Shown here piece after piece: positions 1 to 9,470 of a stretch of 64,000 nucleotides of DNA; position 1 is the first letter of the stretch, and the number at the start of each line of letters is the position of its first letter. Location: assembly GCA_023392615.1 (NCBI GenBank), contig JAEVYT010000030.1:124001-188000 (forward strand), given 5' to 3'. The DNA comes from Bacillota bacterium. GTDB lineage: Bacteria > Bacillota > Clostridia > Lachnospirales > Lachnospiraceae. The position numbers and the translations under genes were made by a program. The notes beneath the pieces were generated by a model. The model was not told the origin of the DNA. It searched no databases and saw only the letters and a program-made list of their open reading frames with translations.

Positions 1-77
1 TAGGAAAGAAATAGATAGAATAAAGTATCTATATATTTAAATCCAAGAGTCGCTTGCCCTGTTCTATAAATTCCATA

Positions 78-106
78 TTGTAACATATTATTCAATCAGT
101 TATAAT
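78..106 (+). promoter_or_regulatory. Promoter for the PilZ gene
   Basis: TTGTAA at 78-83 and a perfect TATAAT at 101-106 are separated by 17 nt, a sigma-A type promoter about 35 nt upstream of the PilZ start codon. Bases 1-77 show no gene I can support. Confidence 0.55.
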
Positions 107-142
107 GATAAGTAAATTAATACATAGTAGGAGGATTATTCC

Positions 143-496
143 ATGGATGATAGAAGAAGGGCAAAGAGAATGCCATTTACTGTCTCGCTAGAAATCAATA
201 ACCTATATAAGCAGGACAATGTATTGGTAACAGATATCCAAGCCCCGATCGAGGTGATAGATATCTCGAAAACAGGGCTTGGATTTGTAACTACCAGTGT
301 GCTGCCGCTTGGTTTTTATTTTGATGCGAATATTAATTTGAATAACAACGACAGTGTACTACACTGTGTAATTCAAATTATTAGAAGTCAGGTCACAGAA
401 AATGGTGAAACCATGTATGGCTGTTCTTTTGTCGGTATGGCGGATATCCTATCCTTTATATTTGAAGAATATGATATGAAGGTTGCGGAAGCCTAG
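143..496 (+). CDS. PilZ domain protein (probable c-di-GMP binding)
   Basis: A 117-residue single-domain protein. The N-terminus carries an arginine-rich stretch (DDRRRAKR) and around residue 40 there is DISKTGLG. Together these match the RxxxR and D/NxSxxG motifs that PilZ domains use to bind cyclic di-GMP. The rest is predicted beta strand, as expected for a PilZ barrel. There is no signal peptide or membrane segment, so it acts in the cytoplasm. The start is fixed by AGGAGG at 129-134, 8 nt before ATG. Its stop codon overlaps the stop of the convergent FliK-like gene by 4 bases, the two TAG codons sharing a CTAG. Nearby FliK suggests a role in motility control, as with other stand-alone PilZ proteins, but the effector target is not visible here. 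Confidence 0.85.
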   Translation: MDDRRRAKRMPFTVSLEINNLYKQDNVLVTDIQAPIEVIDISKTGLGFVTTSVLPLGFYFDANINLNNNDSVLHCVIQIIRSQVTENGETMYGCSFVGMADILSFIFEEYDMKVAEA

Positions 497-2361
497 GTTC
501 TTATATCAAAGGTATAACGCTGTGTCGTAATATCAGAAGAGCTTTCTTCAATAAAATCTTTCACAAAGTCAGGCTTTGCATAGTCACGTTCGACTTTTGA
601 ATGAAATATATATCCCTTTTCTTGAAGAACTTTCTCAAGGAGGGGGATATTTTTTTGTATAATTTCGTATCCCTCTTTATCTTCTAGTGAAAAATTGGCC
701 TGAATATGATTCTGATTCATTTGAATATGGACATTTAATGAACCAAGGTGGTTCATATCCAGATGCAATAATACACTTAGGCGGTTAGGGTTATCTTTTA
801 GTGCCCGTTTGTTCGTGAATACATAGAGCTCACTATGCATCTGCTGGTCTTTAAGCTGCATCGGTAATTGTAAGTAGGTGTATGCTTCGTTAAGCTGCTT
901 CATAAATTGAAGATTATCACTAAGATTTTTTAAAGTCTCGCCAGTCTGTAGCTTTTCGGGTGTGGTATAATCCATCTCTAAAAGCTTGTGTAATTGAGTA
1001 ACATCGTCTTGAAGATTTTGATATAATTCATTTACCGGAGCCTTTTGTGCTAATTGGTCAGAGGTTAAGGTCCATTTCTGCATAAAAGCATTCTCAAGAA
1101 CTTTTGTATATTCAGGGGTATGCAATAGCCGAAGGAGAGCTTTGTTATCTGTAGTTGTTAGTAGCTGTTGTACCTCCTGCAGAAATCGCTTGACCGGTAA
1201 GGTTCCACTTTTAATCTGATCTTTTATCTCTTGACCTAGTGAGGATAAGCTAAGGGAATCTAATAATGCCGCTCTTTCCTGTGGCTTAAGTACTGTTGAT
1301 AGGGAGGCATTATCGGTTGAATTTTGTATCGTGGTAATTAGCTTATTGATAAGTGGTCCTATGGAGGAATCTGTGCCATCTGGAAGAAGCTTCATTAATT
1401 GTCCTACACTTTCTTGCGTAAAAGAACCATCTGATATCTGTTGAAACAGTGCGTTGATATTTGATGGAAAGCTTTGGGTGGAAACCGTTGGAATGCCGGC
1501 ATTACCAGAGAACTGCTTCAGTATATTATTTATCAAAGTCTGTTCTTCCGGGGTTAACTGATTTACAGTAGAATTAGTTGACATTCCCTCCACATTTGAA
1601 TTATGGTTCTGATACAAGATGTTAATAAGGTTCCCATTTATATCAAGTGCACGAGTTAAAATATTCGGATTCGCATTAACAGAAGTAGGTTCAATACCGT
1701 CATTTGGAAATAGCAACTCGGAGATATTTTTCGTGACGATATTAATATCATTCATTAATTTCGCTGTTCCGTTTTGATGACTGACAAATTGCTGAATATT
1801 TTCCTTCGTTAAGGGAATATTGCTTTTTAACATTAAAACCAACGAAAGCGGTGAAGCCTCACGGTTTTGTAAGGCGGCTTTCATGATTAACTGAATTGTT
1901 TGTTTGTCTACTCCCATGCGATGGGATAAAAGCTCACTTATAATTGTTTTGTTCAAATTTGTTGGTGCAAGACCGGACGCGCTTAATGCCTTCATGACGG
2001 TAGCATCGGTTAGGGATTGACCTTCCGGAGGTAAGTATCGTAGGGTTAATTGATCCGGATTATTCCCGTTCACCTGAAAACTCGCTTCTTGGCCGATGGA
2101 TAAAGCAACATCGCCGGACAACTTTGCTGATACCACTTGATTGCCTGGTTCAAGTTGAATTCGTACCTCATTGTATCGTTGATCAATGATGCGGCCCTTG
2201 ATTATCTGGCCGTCTTTTAAATTAAACTGCTTTAATGCGGGGTTCGAGGAAGCGGTTGTGCTGGTCTTGTTTATAGAAGCAGAAGGTCTTACTTCTGATT
2301 TTGAACGTTTTATATCTCGTGCATCTTTATATTGGTTTAAGGAAGATTGATTAATATCCAT
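493..2361 (-). CDS. FliK-like flagellar hook-length control protein
   Basis: A 622-residue protein without signal peptide. The N-terminal 50 residues are Ser/Lys/Asn-rich and probably disordered. Residues about 50-110 form a small beta-rich region (LKDGQIIKGRIIDQR). A long, poorly conserved, Gln/Asn/Leu-rich helical middle follows. The last 130 residues (LHLDMNHLGSLNVHIQ, then NIPLLEKVLQEKGY) resemble the C-terminal Flg_hook domain of FliK, where a beta-rich unit with an L-G-x-L/V core contacts FlhB during the export-substrate switch. Length and architecture (variable ruler, conserved C-terminal domain) fit FliK-type proteins of clostridia. No other flagellar structural gene is in the window, so it is an isolated flagellar gene or a paralogue. 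The assignment rests on the C-terminal domain; the exact role is inferred. Confidence 0.6.
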   Translation of the reverse strand: MDINQSSLNQYKDARDIKRSKSEVRPSASINKTSTTASSNPALKQFNLKDGQIIKGRIIDQRYNEVRIQLEPGNQVVSAKLSGDVALSIGQEASFQVNGNNPDQLTLRYLPPEGQSLTDATVMKALSASGLAPTNLNKTIISELLSHRMGVDKQTIQLIMKAALQNREASPLSLVLMLKSNIPLTKENIQQFVSHQNGTAKLMNDINIVTKNISELLFPNDGIEPTSVNANPNILTRALDINGNLINILYQNHNSNVEGMSTNSTVNQLTPEEQTLINNILKQFSGNAGIPTVSTQSFPSNINALFQQISDGSFTQESVGQLMKLLPDGTDSSIGPLINKLITTIQNSTDNASLSTVLKPQERAALLDSLSLSSLGQEIKDQIKSGTLPVKRFLQEVQQLLTTTDNKALLRLLHTPEYTKVLENAFMQKWTLTSDQLAQKAPVNELYQNLQDDVTQLHKLLEMDYTTPEKLQTGETLKNLSDNLQFMKQLNEAYTYLQLPMQLKDQQMHSELYVFTNKRALKDNPNRLSVLLHLDMNHLGSLNVHIQMNQNHIQANFSLEDKEGYEIIQKNIPLLEKVLQEKGYIFHSKVERDYAKPDFVKDFIEESSSDITTQRYTFDIRT

Positions 2362-2693
2362 AGAATAACTCCCTTCATTTGTTATTGATTTTTGTGGTAT
2401 TTGAAATCTGCTATAGAATATATCGACTGTTTACAAAGAATTATTAATCCTTAATTACTTGACTTTGATTTGAGACATTTATACTAATCTCGAATGAAAT
2501 GATTAGTTCAATTCCTAGTAAAATGTAGAGAATTGAAGATAATGCTCAATTTATTGCAACAAATATGAAAAATCAATGCCAGTTGAACTTAATATTGTTA
2601 AGTGAATTGTAGCGTAAACCTTATTATCTTAGGTATATTTGATTAATTTATTAATAAAATAATTATTTTTGCTCTTTTTTGATAAAAATGGGG

Positions 2694-2722
2694 TTGAAAA
2701 TATGAAGCATCTATATTATAAT
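2694..2722 (+). promoter_or_regulatory. gltB promoter
   Basis: TTGAAA at 2694-2699, 17 nt, then TATAAT at 2717-2722. Transcription would begin near 2729, directly before the tandem hairpins. The rest of the 468-base gap upstream (2362-2693) is AT-rich and I see no gene in it. Confidence 0.75.
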
Positions 2723-2728
2723 CAACAC

Positions 2729-2783
2729 ATTAAAACAAGGGCGTTTTAGATTACGAAGGGGTAGTCTAGGGTGCTTCTTTTTT
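2729..2783 (+). ncRNA. Structured gltB leader, possible ANTAR-target tandem hairpins
   Basis: The predicted transcript starts with two adjacent hairpins. The first is TAAAAC/GTTTTA (2731-2748) closing the six-base loop AAGGGC. The second is GATTAC/GTAGTC (2749-2766, one G-U pair) closing the six-base loop GAAGGG. A T6 run lies at 2778-2783. ANTAR response regulators bind tandem stems with hexanucleotide loops having A at position 1 and G at position 4, and in clostridia such sites are reported before nitrogen genes (from memory). Loop 1 fits both positions; loop 2 has G at position 1 and G at position 4. The competing terminator is weak: only GAAG (2755-2758) with CTTC (2774-2777) pairs before the T-run. 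Confidence 0.4.
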
Positions 2784-2835
2784 ATGCTAAAATTGGAAAA
2801 AATTATAAATTAATATAAAAGAAAGAGGAGTGTTT

Positions 2836-5800
2836 ATGCAGGATAACATCAGAGAGGAAATAACACAGGTTCCGCAGGGGTTATACGATCCCAGGTTTGA
2901 GCATGATAACTGCGGTATTGGTGCAGTAGTTCATATGAAGGGTGTGAAAACACATAGTACAGTTGAGAATGCATTAAAAATTGTTGAAAGTTTAGAACAT
3001 CGTGCAGGTAAGGATGCGAATGGCAAGACCGGTGACGGTGTAGGTATACTTCTTCAAGTTTCTCATAAGTTTTTCGCTAAGGTTACAAAACCGTTAGGTA
3101 TTGAGCTTGGTGCAGAGCGTGATTATGGTGTGGGTATGTTTTTCTTTCCGCAGGATGAATTAAGCCGTAATCAAGCGAAGAAGATGTTTGAGATTATCGT
3201 GGAGAAGGAAGGACTTAAATTCTTAGGATGGAGAGTAGTTCCTACAACCCCTGAGATTCTTGGTGAGAGAGCAGTTGCATGTATGCCTTATATTATGCAG
3301 TGCTTTATTAAGAAACCTGCGAAGGTAGCAAAGGGTGTTGATTTTGACCGTAAGCTATTCATAATAAGAAGAATATTTGAACAAAGTAATGATAATACCT
3401 ATGTGGTATCCTTATCCAGCCGTACTATCGTATATAAGGGTATGTTCCTAGTTGATCAGCTAAGACTTTTCTTTGGTGATTTACAGGACGAGGCATATGA
3501 AAGTGCTATTGCATTAGTACACTCCAGATTTTCAACTAATACAAATCCAAGCTGGCAGAGAGCACATCCGAATCGTGTTATCGTTCATAATGGTGAGATT
3601 AACACCATTCGAGGTAATGCAGATAAGATGCTTGCAAGAGAAGAAACCATGCAGTCTGAGCATTTAAAAGGAGAGTTACATAAGGTGCTTCCTGTAGTAA
3701 ATACAGAAGGTTCTGACTCCGCAATGCTTGATAATACATTAGAGTTCCTGGTAATGAGTGGTATGGATCTTCCTCATGCTGTGATGATTACGATTCCTGA
3801 GCCTTGGAGCAATGATACTGCAATTAGCAGAGAGAAGAGAGATTTCTATCAATATTATGCAACGATGATGGAGCCATGGGATGGACCGGCTTCTATCCTA
3901 TTCTCTGATGGTGATATTATGGGTGCGGTACTTGATCGTAATGGTTTAAGACCTTCCCGTTATTATATCACAAGTGATGATTATTTGATTCTTTCTTCCG
4001 AAGTAGGTGTTATGGATGTAGCACCGGACAAAGTTATTAAGAAGGAAAGACTTCGTCCAGGTAAGATGCTCTTAGTGGATACCGTTAAGGGATGCCTGAT
4101 TGATGACGAAGATTTGAAAACAGATTATGCAAACCGTCGTCCATATGGCGAATGGTTAGACTCTAACCTAGTTCGTTTAAAGGATCTTCATATCCCGAAT
4201 AAAAAGGTTGTTGAATATAGCGATGAAGAACTTGCTAGATTACAGAAGGCTTTTGGTTATACCTATGAAGATTATAAATCAACGATTTTACCTATGGCCT
4301 CTTCCGGAGCAGAAGCAGTTGCAGCGATGGGTGCTGACTCACCGTTACCGATGCTTTCCAAGAAGAATCCTCCATTATTTAACTACTTTAGACAACTCTT
4401 TGCACAGGTAACGAATCCTCCGATTGATGCAATCCGTGAGGAAATCGTAACTGCAACTTCCGTATACATTGGAGAAGACGGCAATTTGCTTGAGGAGTGT
4501 TCTGAAAACTGTAAGGTATTAAAAATAAATAATCCAATCTTAACAAATACGGATTTACTTAAGATTAAAATGATGAAAAAGCCTGGCTTTAAGGTGGATG
4601 TGATTCCGATGATCTACTATAAGAACACCTCCCTAGAGAAGGCAATTGAGCATATGTGCTTAGAGGCAGATCGTTCCTATAAAGAAGGTGCGAATATCCT
4701 TATCCTATCCGATCGAGGAGTGGACGAGAATCACGTAGCAATTCCTTCTCTATTAGCAGTGTCCGCTCTTCAACAGCACCTGGTTCGTACCAAGAAGAGA
4801 ACAGCACTTGCGATGATTGTTGAGAGTGCGGAGCCAAGAGACGTTCATCATTTTGCCTGCTTACTCGGTTATGGCGCATGTGCGGTTAATCCATATCTTG
4901 CACAGGAAACCATCCATCAGTTAATTAAGAATAACATGTTGGATAAAGATTATTATGCAGCCGTAGATGATTATAACCATGCAATAATCCATGGTATTGT
5001 AAAAATTGCTTCTAAGATGGGTATCTCTACAATCCAGTCATACCAAGGTTCAAAGATATTTGAAGCAATCGGTATCAGTAAGGATGTAATCGATAAGTAC
5101 TTTACCGGTACCGTAAGCCGTGTGGAAGGAATCTCAATTAAAGAAATGGAAGCAACTGTGGATGAACTTCACTCTGAAGCATTCGATCCTTTGGGCTTAA
5201 ACCTTGACCTTACACTAGACAGTATCGGTTCTCATAAAATGCGTAGCGGAGAAGAGGAGCATCTATACAATCCAAAGACAATCCATCTTCTACAGATGGC
5301 TACCCGTACAGGTAACTATGAAACTTTTAAAGAGTATTCCAACGAAATTATATCAGAACAGCAAAAAGTTAATATTAGAGGATTGTTTGACATTGATTTC
5401 CCAGACCAAGGAATTAGTATTGATGAAGTAGAAAGTGTTGATGAGATAGTAAAACGCTTTAAGACAGGTGCGATGTCCTACGGTTCCATCTCACAGGAAG
5501 CACATGAGGCTTTGGCAATTGCAATGAACCGTCTTGGTGGTAAATCCAACAGCGGTGAGGGCGGTGAGAGCCTAGATCGTCTTAAGATAGGCGATGACGG
5601 ACTGAATAAATGCTCCGCTATTAAGCAAGTTGCATCCGGACGTTTTGGTGTTACCAGTGAATATTTAGTAAGTGCAAAAGAAATTCAGATAAAAATGGCG
5701 CAAGGTGCTAAGCCTGGTGAAGGCGGACAGCTTCCGGCTCAGAAGGTATATCCTTGGGTTGCGAAAACAAGACATTCCACCCCTGGTGTGGGCTTGATTT

Positions 5801-7392
5801 CTCCTCCTCCTCATCATGATATTTACTCCATAGAGGATTTGGCGCAATTAATCTATGACCTTAAGAATGCCAATACCAGCGCAAGAATCTCCGTTAAGTT
5901 AGTTTCAGAGGCAGGTGTAGGTACAGTAGCAGCCGGTGTTGCAAAGGCAGGTGCCGGTGTAATCCTAATCTCCGGTTTTGATGGTGGTACCGGTGCTGCT
6001 CCTAAGAACTCCATCTACAATGCAGGTCTTCCTTGGGAATTAGGTTTGGCTGAGACTCATCAGACGTTGATTATGAATGGTTTACGTTCCAAGGTTATGA
6101 TTGAAACAGATGGTAAGTTGATGACCGGACGTGACGTAGTTATCGCAGCACTTCTTGGTGCAGAGGAATTCGGTTTTGCAACTACTCCTTTGATTACCTT
6201 AGGCTGTGTCATGATGCGTGTATGTAATCTTGATACCTGCCCTGTTGGTGTGGCAACACAGAATCCAGAGCTTCGTAAGAACTTCACCGGTAAGCCGGAA
6301 TATGTTGAGAACTTCATGAAATTTATCGCACAGGAGCTTCGTGAATACATGGCGAAGTTAGGAATTAAGACGGTAAATGAACTGGTAGGACGTACCGATT
6401 TACTAAAGGTTAGAGAAAGCGCAAGTAAGGATGAAAGAGCAAAATTAGTTAACTTAGATAAAATCTTGAATAATCCATTCATCGAAAAAGGCGAGGTAGT
6501 ACATTTTGAAGCAAATCAGATGTATGACTTCCAGTTAGAGAAAACCATTGATGAGAAAGTTCTTCTTAAGAAATTTAAGTTAAATGAAAATAAACCTCAA
6601 AAGATTCAACTCCAGGTTACCAATACAGATCGTACCTTCGGTACCATCTTAGGATCTGAGGTTACAAAGAGATATGCTACATCCTTAAAAGATGATACAT
6701 TTGTAATCGAGGCACAAGGTAGCGGTGGACAGAGCTTCGGAGCTTTTATTCCGAAGGGAATTACAATAGCATTAGAAGGCGATAGCAATGACTACTTCGG
6801 TAAAGGTCTATCCGGTGGTAAGTTAATCGCATTCCCTCCAAAAAATAGTAAGTTTAAAGCAGAAGAAAACATCATTATTGGTAACGTAGCTCTATACGGA
6901 GCAACCAGCGGTAAAGTATATATCAACGGTGTTGCAGGTGAGCGTTTCTGTGTACGTAACTCCGGTGTTACTGCAGTTGTAGAAGGTGTTGGTGACCATG
7001 GTTGTGAATACATGACAGGCGGTAGAGTAGCGGTTCTTGGTAAAACCGGTAAAAACTTCGCAGCTGGTATGAGCGGTGGTATTGCTTATGTTCTTGATGA
7101 AGACAGCGATTTATATAAGAAGTTGAATAAAGGTCTTGTTTCCTTTGAGTCTGTTCATGAAAAATACGATGTAATTGAATTAAAAGCAATGATTGAAGAG
7201 CATGTACAATATACAAACTCTGAAAAAGGGAAAGCAATCTTGGAGAATTTCTTCGATTACTTACCAAAGTTCAAGAAGATCATTCCTCATGACTATAGAC
7301 GTATGCTTCAAACCATCGTACAGATGGAAGAGAAGGGTCTTAGCAGTGAGCAGGCACAGATTGAAGCATTCTTCGCTAACACTAGAAAATAG
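2836..7392 (+). CDS. gltB: Glutamate synthase, large (alpha) subunit
   Basis: Transfers the glutamine amide nitrogen to 2-oxoglutarate to make two glutamates, working with GltD. With ATG 2836 the protein has 1518 residues, the usual GltB length. I prefer this start to the in-frame GTG at 2830 because that codon lies inside the ribosome binding site (GAGGAG ending at 2830). The N-terminus MQDNIREE... is a 25-residue propeptide, removed to expose Cys26 (DNCGIGAV) as the nucleophile of the class II glutaminase domain. A central domain follows, then the FMN-binding synthase barrel containing the Cys cluster around CNLDTCPVG that holds a 3Fe-4S centre. The C-terminal GXGXG beta-helix contains GSGGQSFG and GLSGGKL. 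gltD follows after 160 bases. The promoter and a hairpin leader lie directly upstream. Confidence 0.97.
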   Translation: MQDNIREEITQVPQGLYDPRFEHDNCGIGAVVHMKGVKTHSTVENALKIVESLEHRAGKDANGKTGDGVGILLQVSHKFFAKVTKPLGIELGAERDYGVGMFFFPQDELSRNQAKKMFEIIVEKEGLKFLGWRVVPTTPEILGERAVACMPYIMQCFIKKPAKVAKGVDFDRKLFIIRRIFEQSNDNTYVVSLSSRTIVYKGMFLVDQLRLFFGDLQDEAYESAIALVHSRFSTNTNPSWQRAHPNRVIVHNGEINTIRGNADKMLAREETMQSEHLKGELHKVLPVVNTEGSDSAMLDNTLEFLVMSGMDLPHAVMITIPEPWSNDTAISREKRDFYQYYATMMEPWDGPASILFSDGDIMGAVLDRNGLRPSRYYITSDDYLILSSEVGVMDVAPDKVIKKERLRPGKMLLVDTVKGCLIDDEDLKTDYANRRPYGEWLDSNLVRLKDLHIPNKKVVEYSDEELARLQKAFGYTYEDYKSTILPMASSGAEAVAAMGADSPLPMLSKKNPPLFNYFRQLFAQVTNPPIDAIREEIVTATSVYIGEDGNLLEECSENCKVLKINNPILTNTDLLKIKMMKKPGFKVDVIPMIYYKNTSLEKAIEHMCLEADRSYKEGANILILSDRGVDENHVAIPSLLAVSALQQHLVRTKKRTALAMIVESAEPRDVHHFACLLGYGACAVNPYLAQETIHQLIKNNMLDKDYYAAVDDYNHAIIHGIVKIASKMGISTIQSYQGSKIFEAIGISKDVIDKYFTGTVSRVEGISIKEMEATVDELHSEAFDPLGLNLDLTLDSIGSHKMRSGEEEHLYNPKTIHLLQMATRTGNYETFKEYSNEIISEQQKVNIRGLFDIDFPDQGISIDEVESVDEIVKRFKTGAMSYGSISQEAHEALAIAMNRLGGKSNSGEGGESLDRLKIGDDGLNKCSAIKQVASGRFGVTSEYLVSAKEIQIKMAQGAKPGEGGQLPAQKVYPWVAKTRHSTPGVGLISPPPHHDIYSIEDLAQLIYDLKNANTSARISVKLVSEAGVGTVAAGVAKAGAGVILISGFDGGTGAAPKNSIYNAGLPWELGLAETHQTLIMNGLRSKVMIETDGKLMTGRDVVIAALLGAEEFGFATTPLITLGCVMMRVCNLDTCPVGVATQNPELRKNFTGKPEYVENFMKFIAQELREYMAKLGIKTVNELVGRTDLLKVRESASKDERAKLVNLDKILNNPFIEKGEVVHFEANQMYDFQLEKTIDEKVLLKKFKLNENKPQKIQLQVTNTDRTFGTILGSEVTKRYATSLKDDTFVIEAQGSGGQSFGAFIPKGITIALEGDSNDYFGKGLSGGKLIAFPPKNSKFKAEENIIIGNVALYGATSGKVYINGVAGERFCVRNSGVTAVVEGVGDHGCEYMTGGRVAVLGKTGKNFAAGMSGGIAYVLDEDSDLYKKLNKGLVSFESVHEKYDVIELKAMIEEHVQYTNSEKGKAILENFFDYLPKFKKIIPHDYRRMLQTIVQMEEKGLSSEQAQIEAFFANTRK

Positions 7393-7489
7393 TTTTGTGC
7401 AGATTATAAATATAAGCTTATTATACTTCTCGATTATTCATGCGTGTAAGTATCAGTAAGAACACTATTCATGATACAAGGCATAGGGT

Positions 7490-7526
7490 ATATAATAATG
7501 AACGATTGTATCGTTCGTTATTATAT
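7490..7526 (+). promoter_or_regulatory. Strong hairpin between gltB and gltD
   Basis: A 16-bp stem (7490-7505 with 7511-7526, a single G-U pair) closes the 5-base loop TTGTA. It ends 14 bases before the gltD ribosome binding site AAGGAGG (7541-7547) and has no T-run, so it is not a standard terminator. It could protect or mark a processing site in a gltBD transcript, or be a DNA operator. Confidence 0.5.
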
Positions 7527-7552
7527 CTCCGATTACTATAAAGGAGGTTAAT

Positions 7553-9052
7553 ATGGGTAAACCAACAGGATTTATGGAGTTTAGCAGAGTAAATACGAAA
7601 GCGGAAACTCCTAAGGATAGAATTAATCATTTTAACGAATTTCATCAGCCTCTCTCAATGGAGGATAGAAAATGTCAGGGGGCACGTTGTATGGAGTGCG
7701 GCGTACCTTTCTGCCAGTCAGGTATGATCATCGGAGGTATGACTTCCGGTTGCCCTCTAAATAACTTAATTCCGGAGTGGAACGATTTATTATACAGAGG
7801 TAATCTGAAGCAGTCCCTATCACGTCTTCATAAGACCGATAATTTTCCGGAGTTCACCGGAAGAGTGTGCCCTGCTCCTTGTGAAGCAGCTTGTACCTGC
7901 GGACTCAATGGAAACTCTGTTACAATCAGAGAAAACGAATATGCGATTGTAGAGCACGGCTTTGAAGCAGGATACATCACTGCAAATCCTCCAACCATCC
8001 GTACCGGTAAGAAAGTTGCGGTCATCGGTTCCGGCCCTGCAGGACTTGCTGCTGCGGATCAATTGAATAAGAGAGGTCATTCCGTAACAGTGTTTGAACG
8101 TTCCGACCGTATCGGTGGTTTGTTAATGTATGGAATCCCTAATATGAAATTAGAGAAGCAAATCATTGACCGTAGAGTGAATATCATGAAAGAAGAAGGC
8201 GTTGCATTTGTAACAAATGCAAACGTTGGCGAGAATTATAAAGTGGCTTCTATCATGAAAGAATACGACAGTATTATTCTTGCATGTGGAGCGTCTAACC
8301 CAAGAGATATTAAGGTTCCGGGTAGAGATGCAAATGGAATCTATTTTGCAGTAGATTTCTTAAAGGCAGCTACGATGGATCTATTAGATGCAGGAACTGC
8401 ATATGTAGGGAATGTGAAAAAATGGACCAATTCCGCAAAAGATAAGAATGTTCTTGTAATCGGTGGTGGCGATACCGGTAATGACTGCGTCGGCACCTCC
8501 GTAAGACAGGGAGCAAAATCCGTAATTCAGCTTGAGATGATGCCAAAGCTTCCGGATCAGAGAGCAGAGAATAATCCTTGGCCGGAATGGCCAAAGGTTT
8601 GCAAAACCGACTACGGCCAGGAAGAGGCAGCAAGTGTATTTGGTAATGATCCACGACTATATCAGACAACCGTAAAGGAATTCGTTGCTGACAAGAAGGG
8701 TAATGTAACAAAAGCAATTCTTGTAAGCCTTGAGAGTAAATTAGACGAAGCTTCCGGTCGTTACATGATGGTTGAGGTTGCCGGTACCGAGAAAGAAATC
8801 GATGTTGACCTTGTATTGATCGCAGCTGGTTTCTTAGGAACCCAGTCCTACGTAGCGAAGGCGTTTGGCGTTGAGCTTGACGCAAGAACCAACGTTAAAA
8901 CTGCAACCAATCAATATAAGACGAACGTAGATAAAGTATTTGTTGCAGGCGATATGCGCCGTGGACAGTCCTTGGTTGTATGGGCGATTCGTGAAGGTCG
9001 CGAGGTAGCTAAGGCTGTGGATACAAGTCTGATGGGTTATAGTAATCTGTAA
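7553..9052 (+). CDS. gltD: Glutamate synthase, small (beta) subunit
   Basis: 499 residues, FAD- and NADPH-binding subunit that delivers electrons to GltB. The N-terminal domain contains the cysteine sets CMECGVPFC and CPAPCEAACTCG that bind two 4Fe-4S clusters. A first dinucleotide-binding motif GSGPAGLAAA lies near residue 162 (FAD), a second GGGDTG near residue 304 (NADPH), and the closing FAD motif is FVAGDMRRGQ. AAGGAGG sits 5 nt before the ATG. The gene ends just before a strong terminator, so gltB-gltD forms one unit. Length and motifs are those of the family and nothing is missing. Confidence 0.97.
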   Translation: MGKPTGFMEFSRVNTKAETPKDRINHFNEFHQPLSMEDRKCQGARCMECGVPFCQSGMIIGGMTSGCPLNNLIPEWNDLLYRGNLKQSLSRLHKTDNFPEFTGRVCPAPCEAACTCGLNGNSVTIRENEYAIVEHGFEAGYITANPPTIRTGKKVAVIGSGPAGLAAADQLNKRGHSVTVFERSDRIGGLLMYGIPNMKLEKQIIDRRVNIMKEEGVAFVTNANVGENYKVASIMKEYDSIILACGASNPRDIKVPGRDANGIYFAVDFLKAATMDLLDAGTAYVGNVKKWTNSAKDKNVLVIGGGDTGNDCVGTSVRQGAKSVIQLEMMPKLPDQRAENNPWPEWPKVCKTDYGQEEAASVFGNDPRLYQTTVKEFVADKKGNVTKAILVSLESKLDEASGRYMMVEVAGTEKEIDVDLVLIAAGFLGTQSYVAKAFGVELDARTNVKTATNQYKTNVDKVFVAGDMRRGQSLVVWAIREGREVAKAVDTSLMGYSNL

Positions 9053-9124
9053 GGGATTGTTGTAGATATAATTGAGTTGTTAGATCGGTTATGAAATACT
9101 ATTTTCATATTTAATTGTTTTATT

Positions 9125-9166
9125 CCCGTATGATAGGATGACGTACACTTATCATACGGGTTTTTT
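9125..9166 (+). terminator. Terminator of gltBD
   Basis: An 11-bp perfect stem (CCCGTATGATA at 9125-9135 with 9150-9160) is followed by TTTTTT at 9161-9166. Confidence 0.92.
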
Positions 9167-9470
9167 ATTTGTAATAACAATACTCATTTGGAGCGATAAT
9201 ATTTTTATTGAAATAAATACAGGAGGGATGTATAATTTTACCATTAAAGAGTATATTTTACATGGTTTTATTTGTATAAAGTAGAAGGTTTTAACAAGGT
9301 GTAAAGGTGTACTAATAAAGATAAGATAGATTGCAAAATTGTACTTTTAAACAAAGTAAAAGGGAGATTCTCTTTGTTGCTTAATTACGGTTTTTAGCCG
9401 TTATTTTTTTGCAATGATTTACTAAAGTATTAATACACTTATGATAAAAATTATTACAGGAGGATTTTAC
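9167..9470 (+). other. AT-rich intergenic stretch with gene remnant and weak terminator
   Basis: AGGAGGG directly before ATG at 9228 opens an 18-codon reading frame (MYNFTIKEY...) ending at a TAG, which may be a gene remnant. Further on, AACAAAG (from 9352) can pair with CTTTGTT, and a short ACGG/CCGT hairpin precedes a run of T at about 9404-9411, a weak terminator. No full gene is visible. Confidence 0.35.

Noticed and set aside
5665..7267. Minus-strand ORFs in gltB
   Set aside because: Shadows of the conserved gltB reading frame without ribosome binding sites.
9228..9284. 18-codon ORF behind AGGAGGG
   Set aside because: Spacing to the ATG is about zero and the product is short; treated as a possible remnant only.
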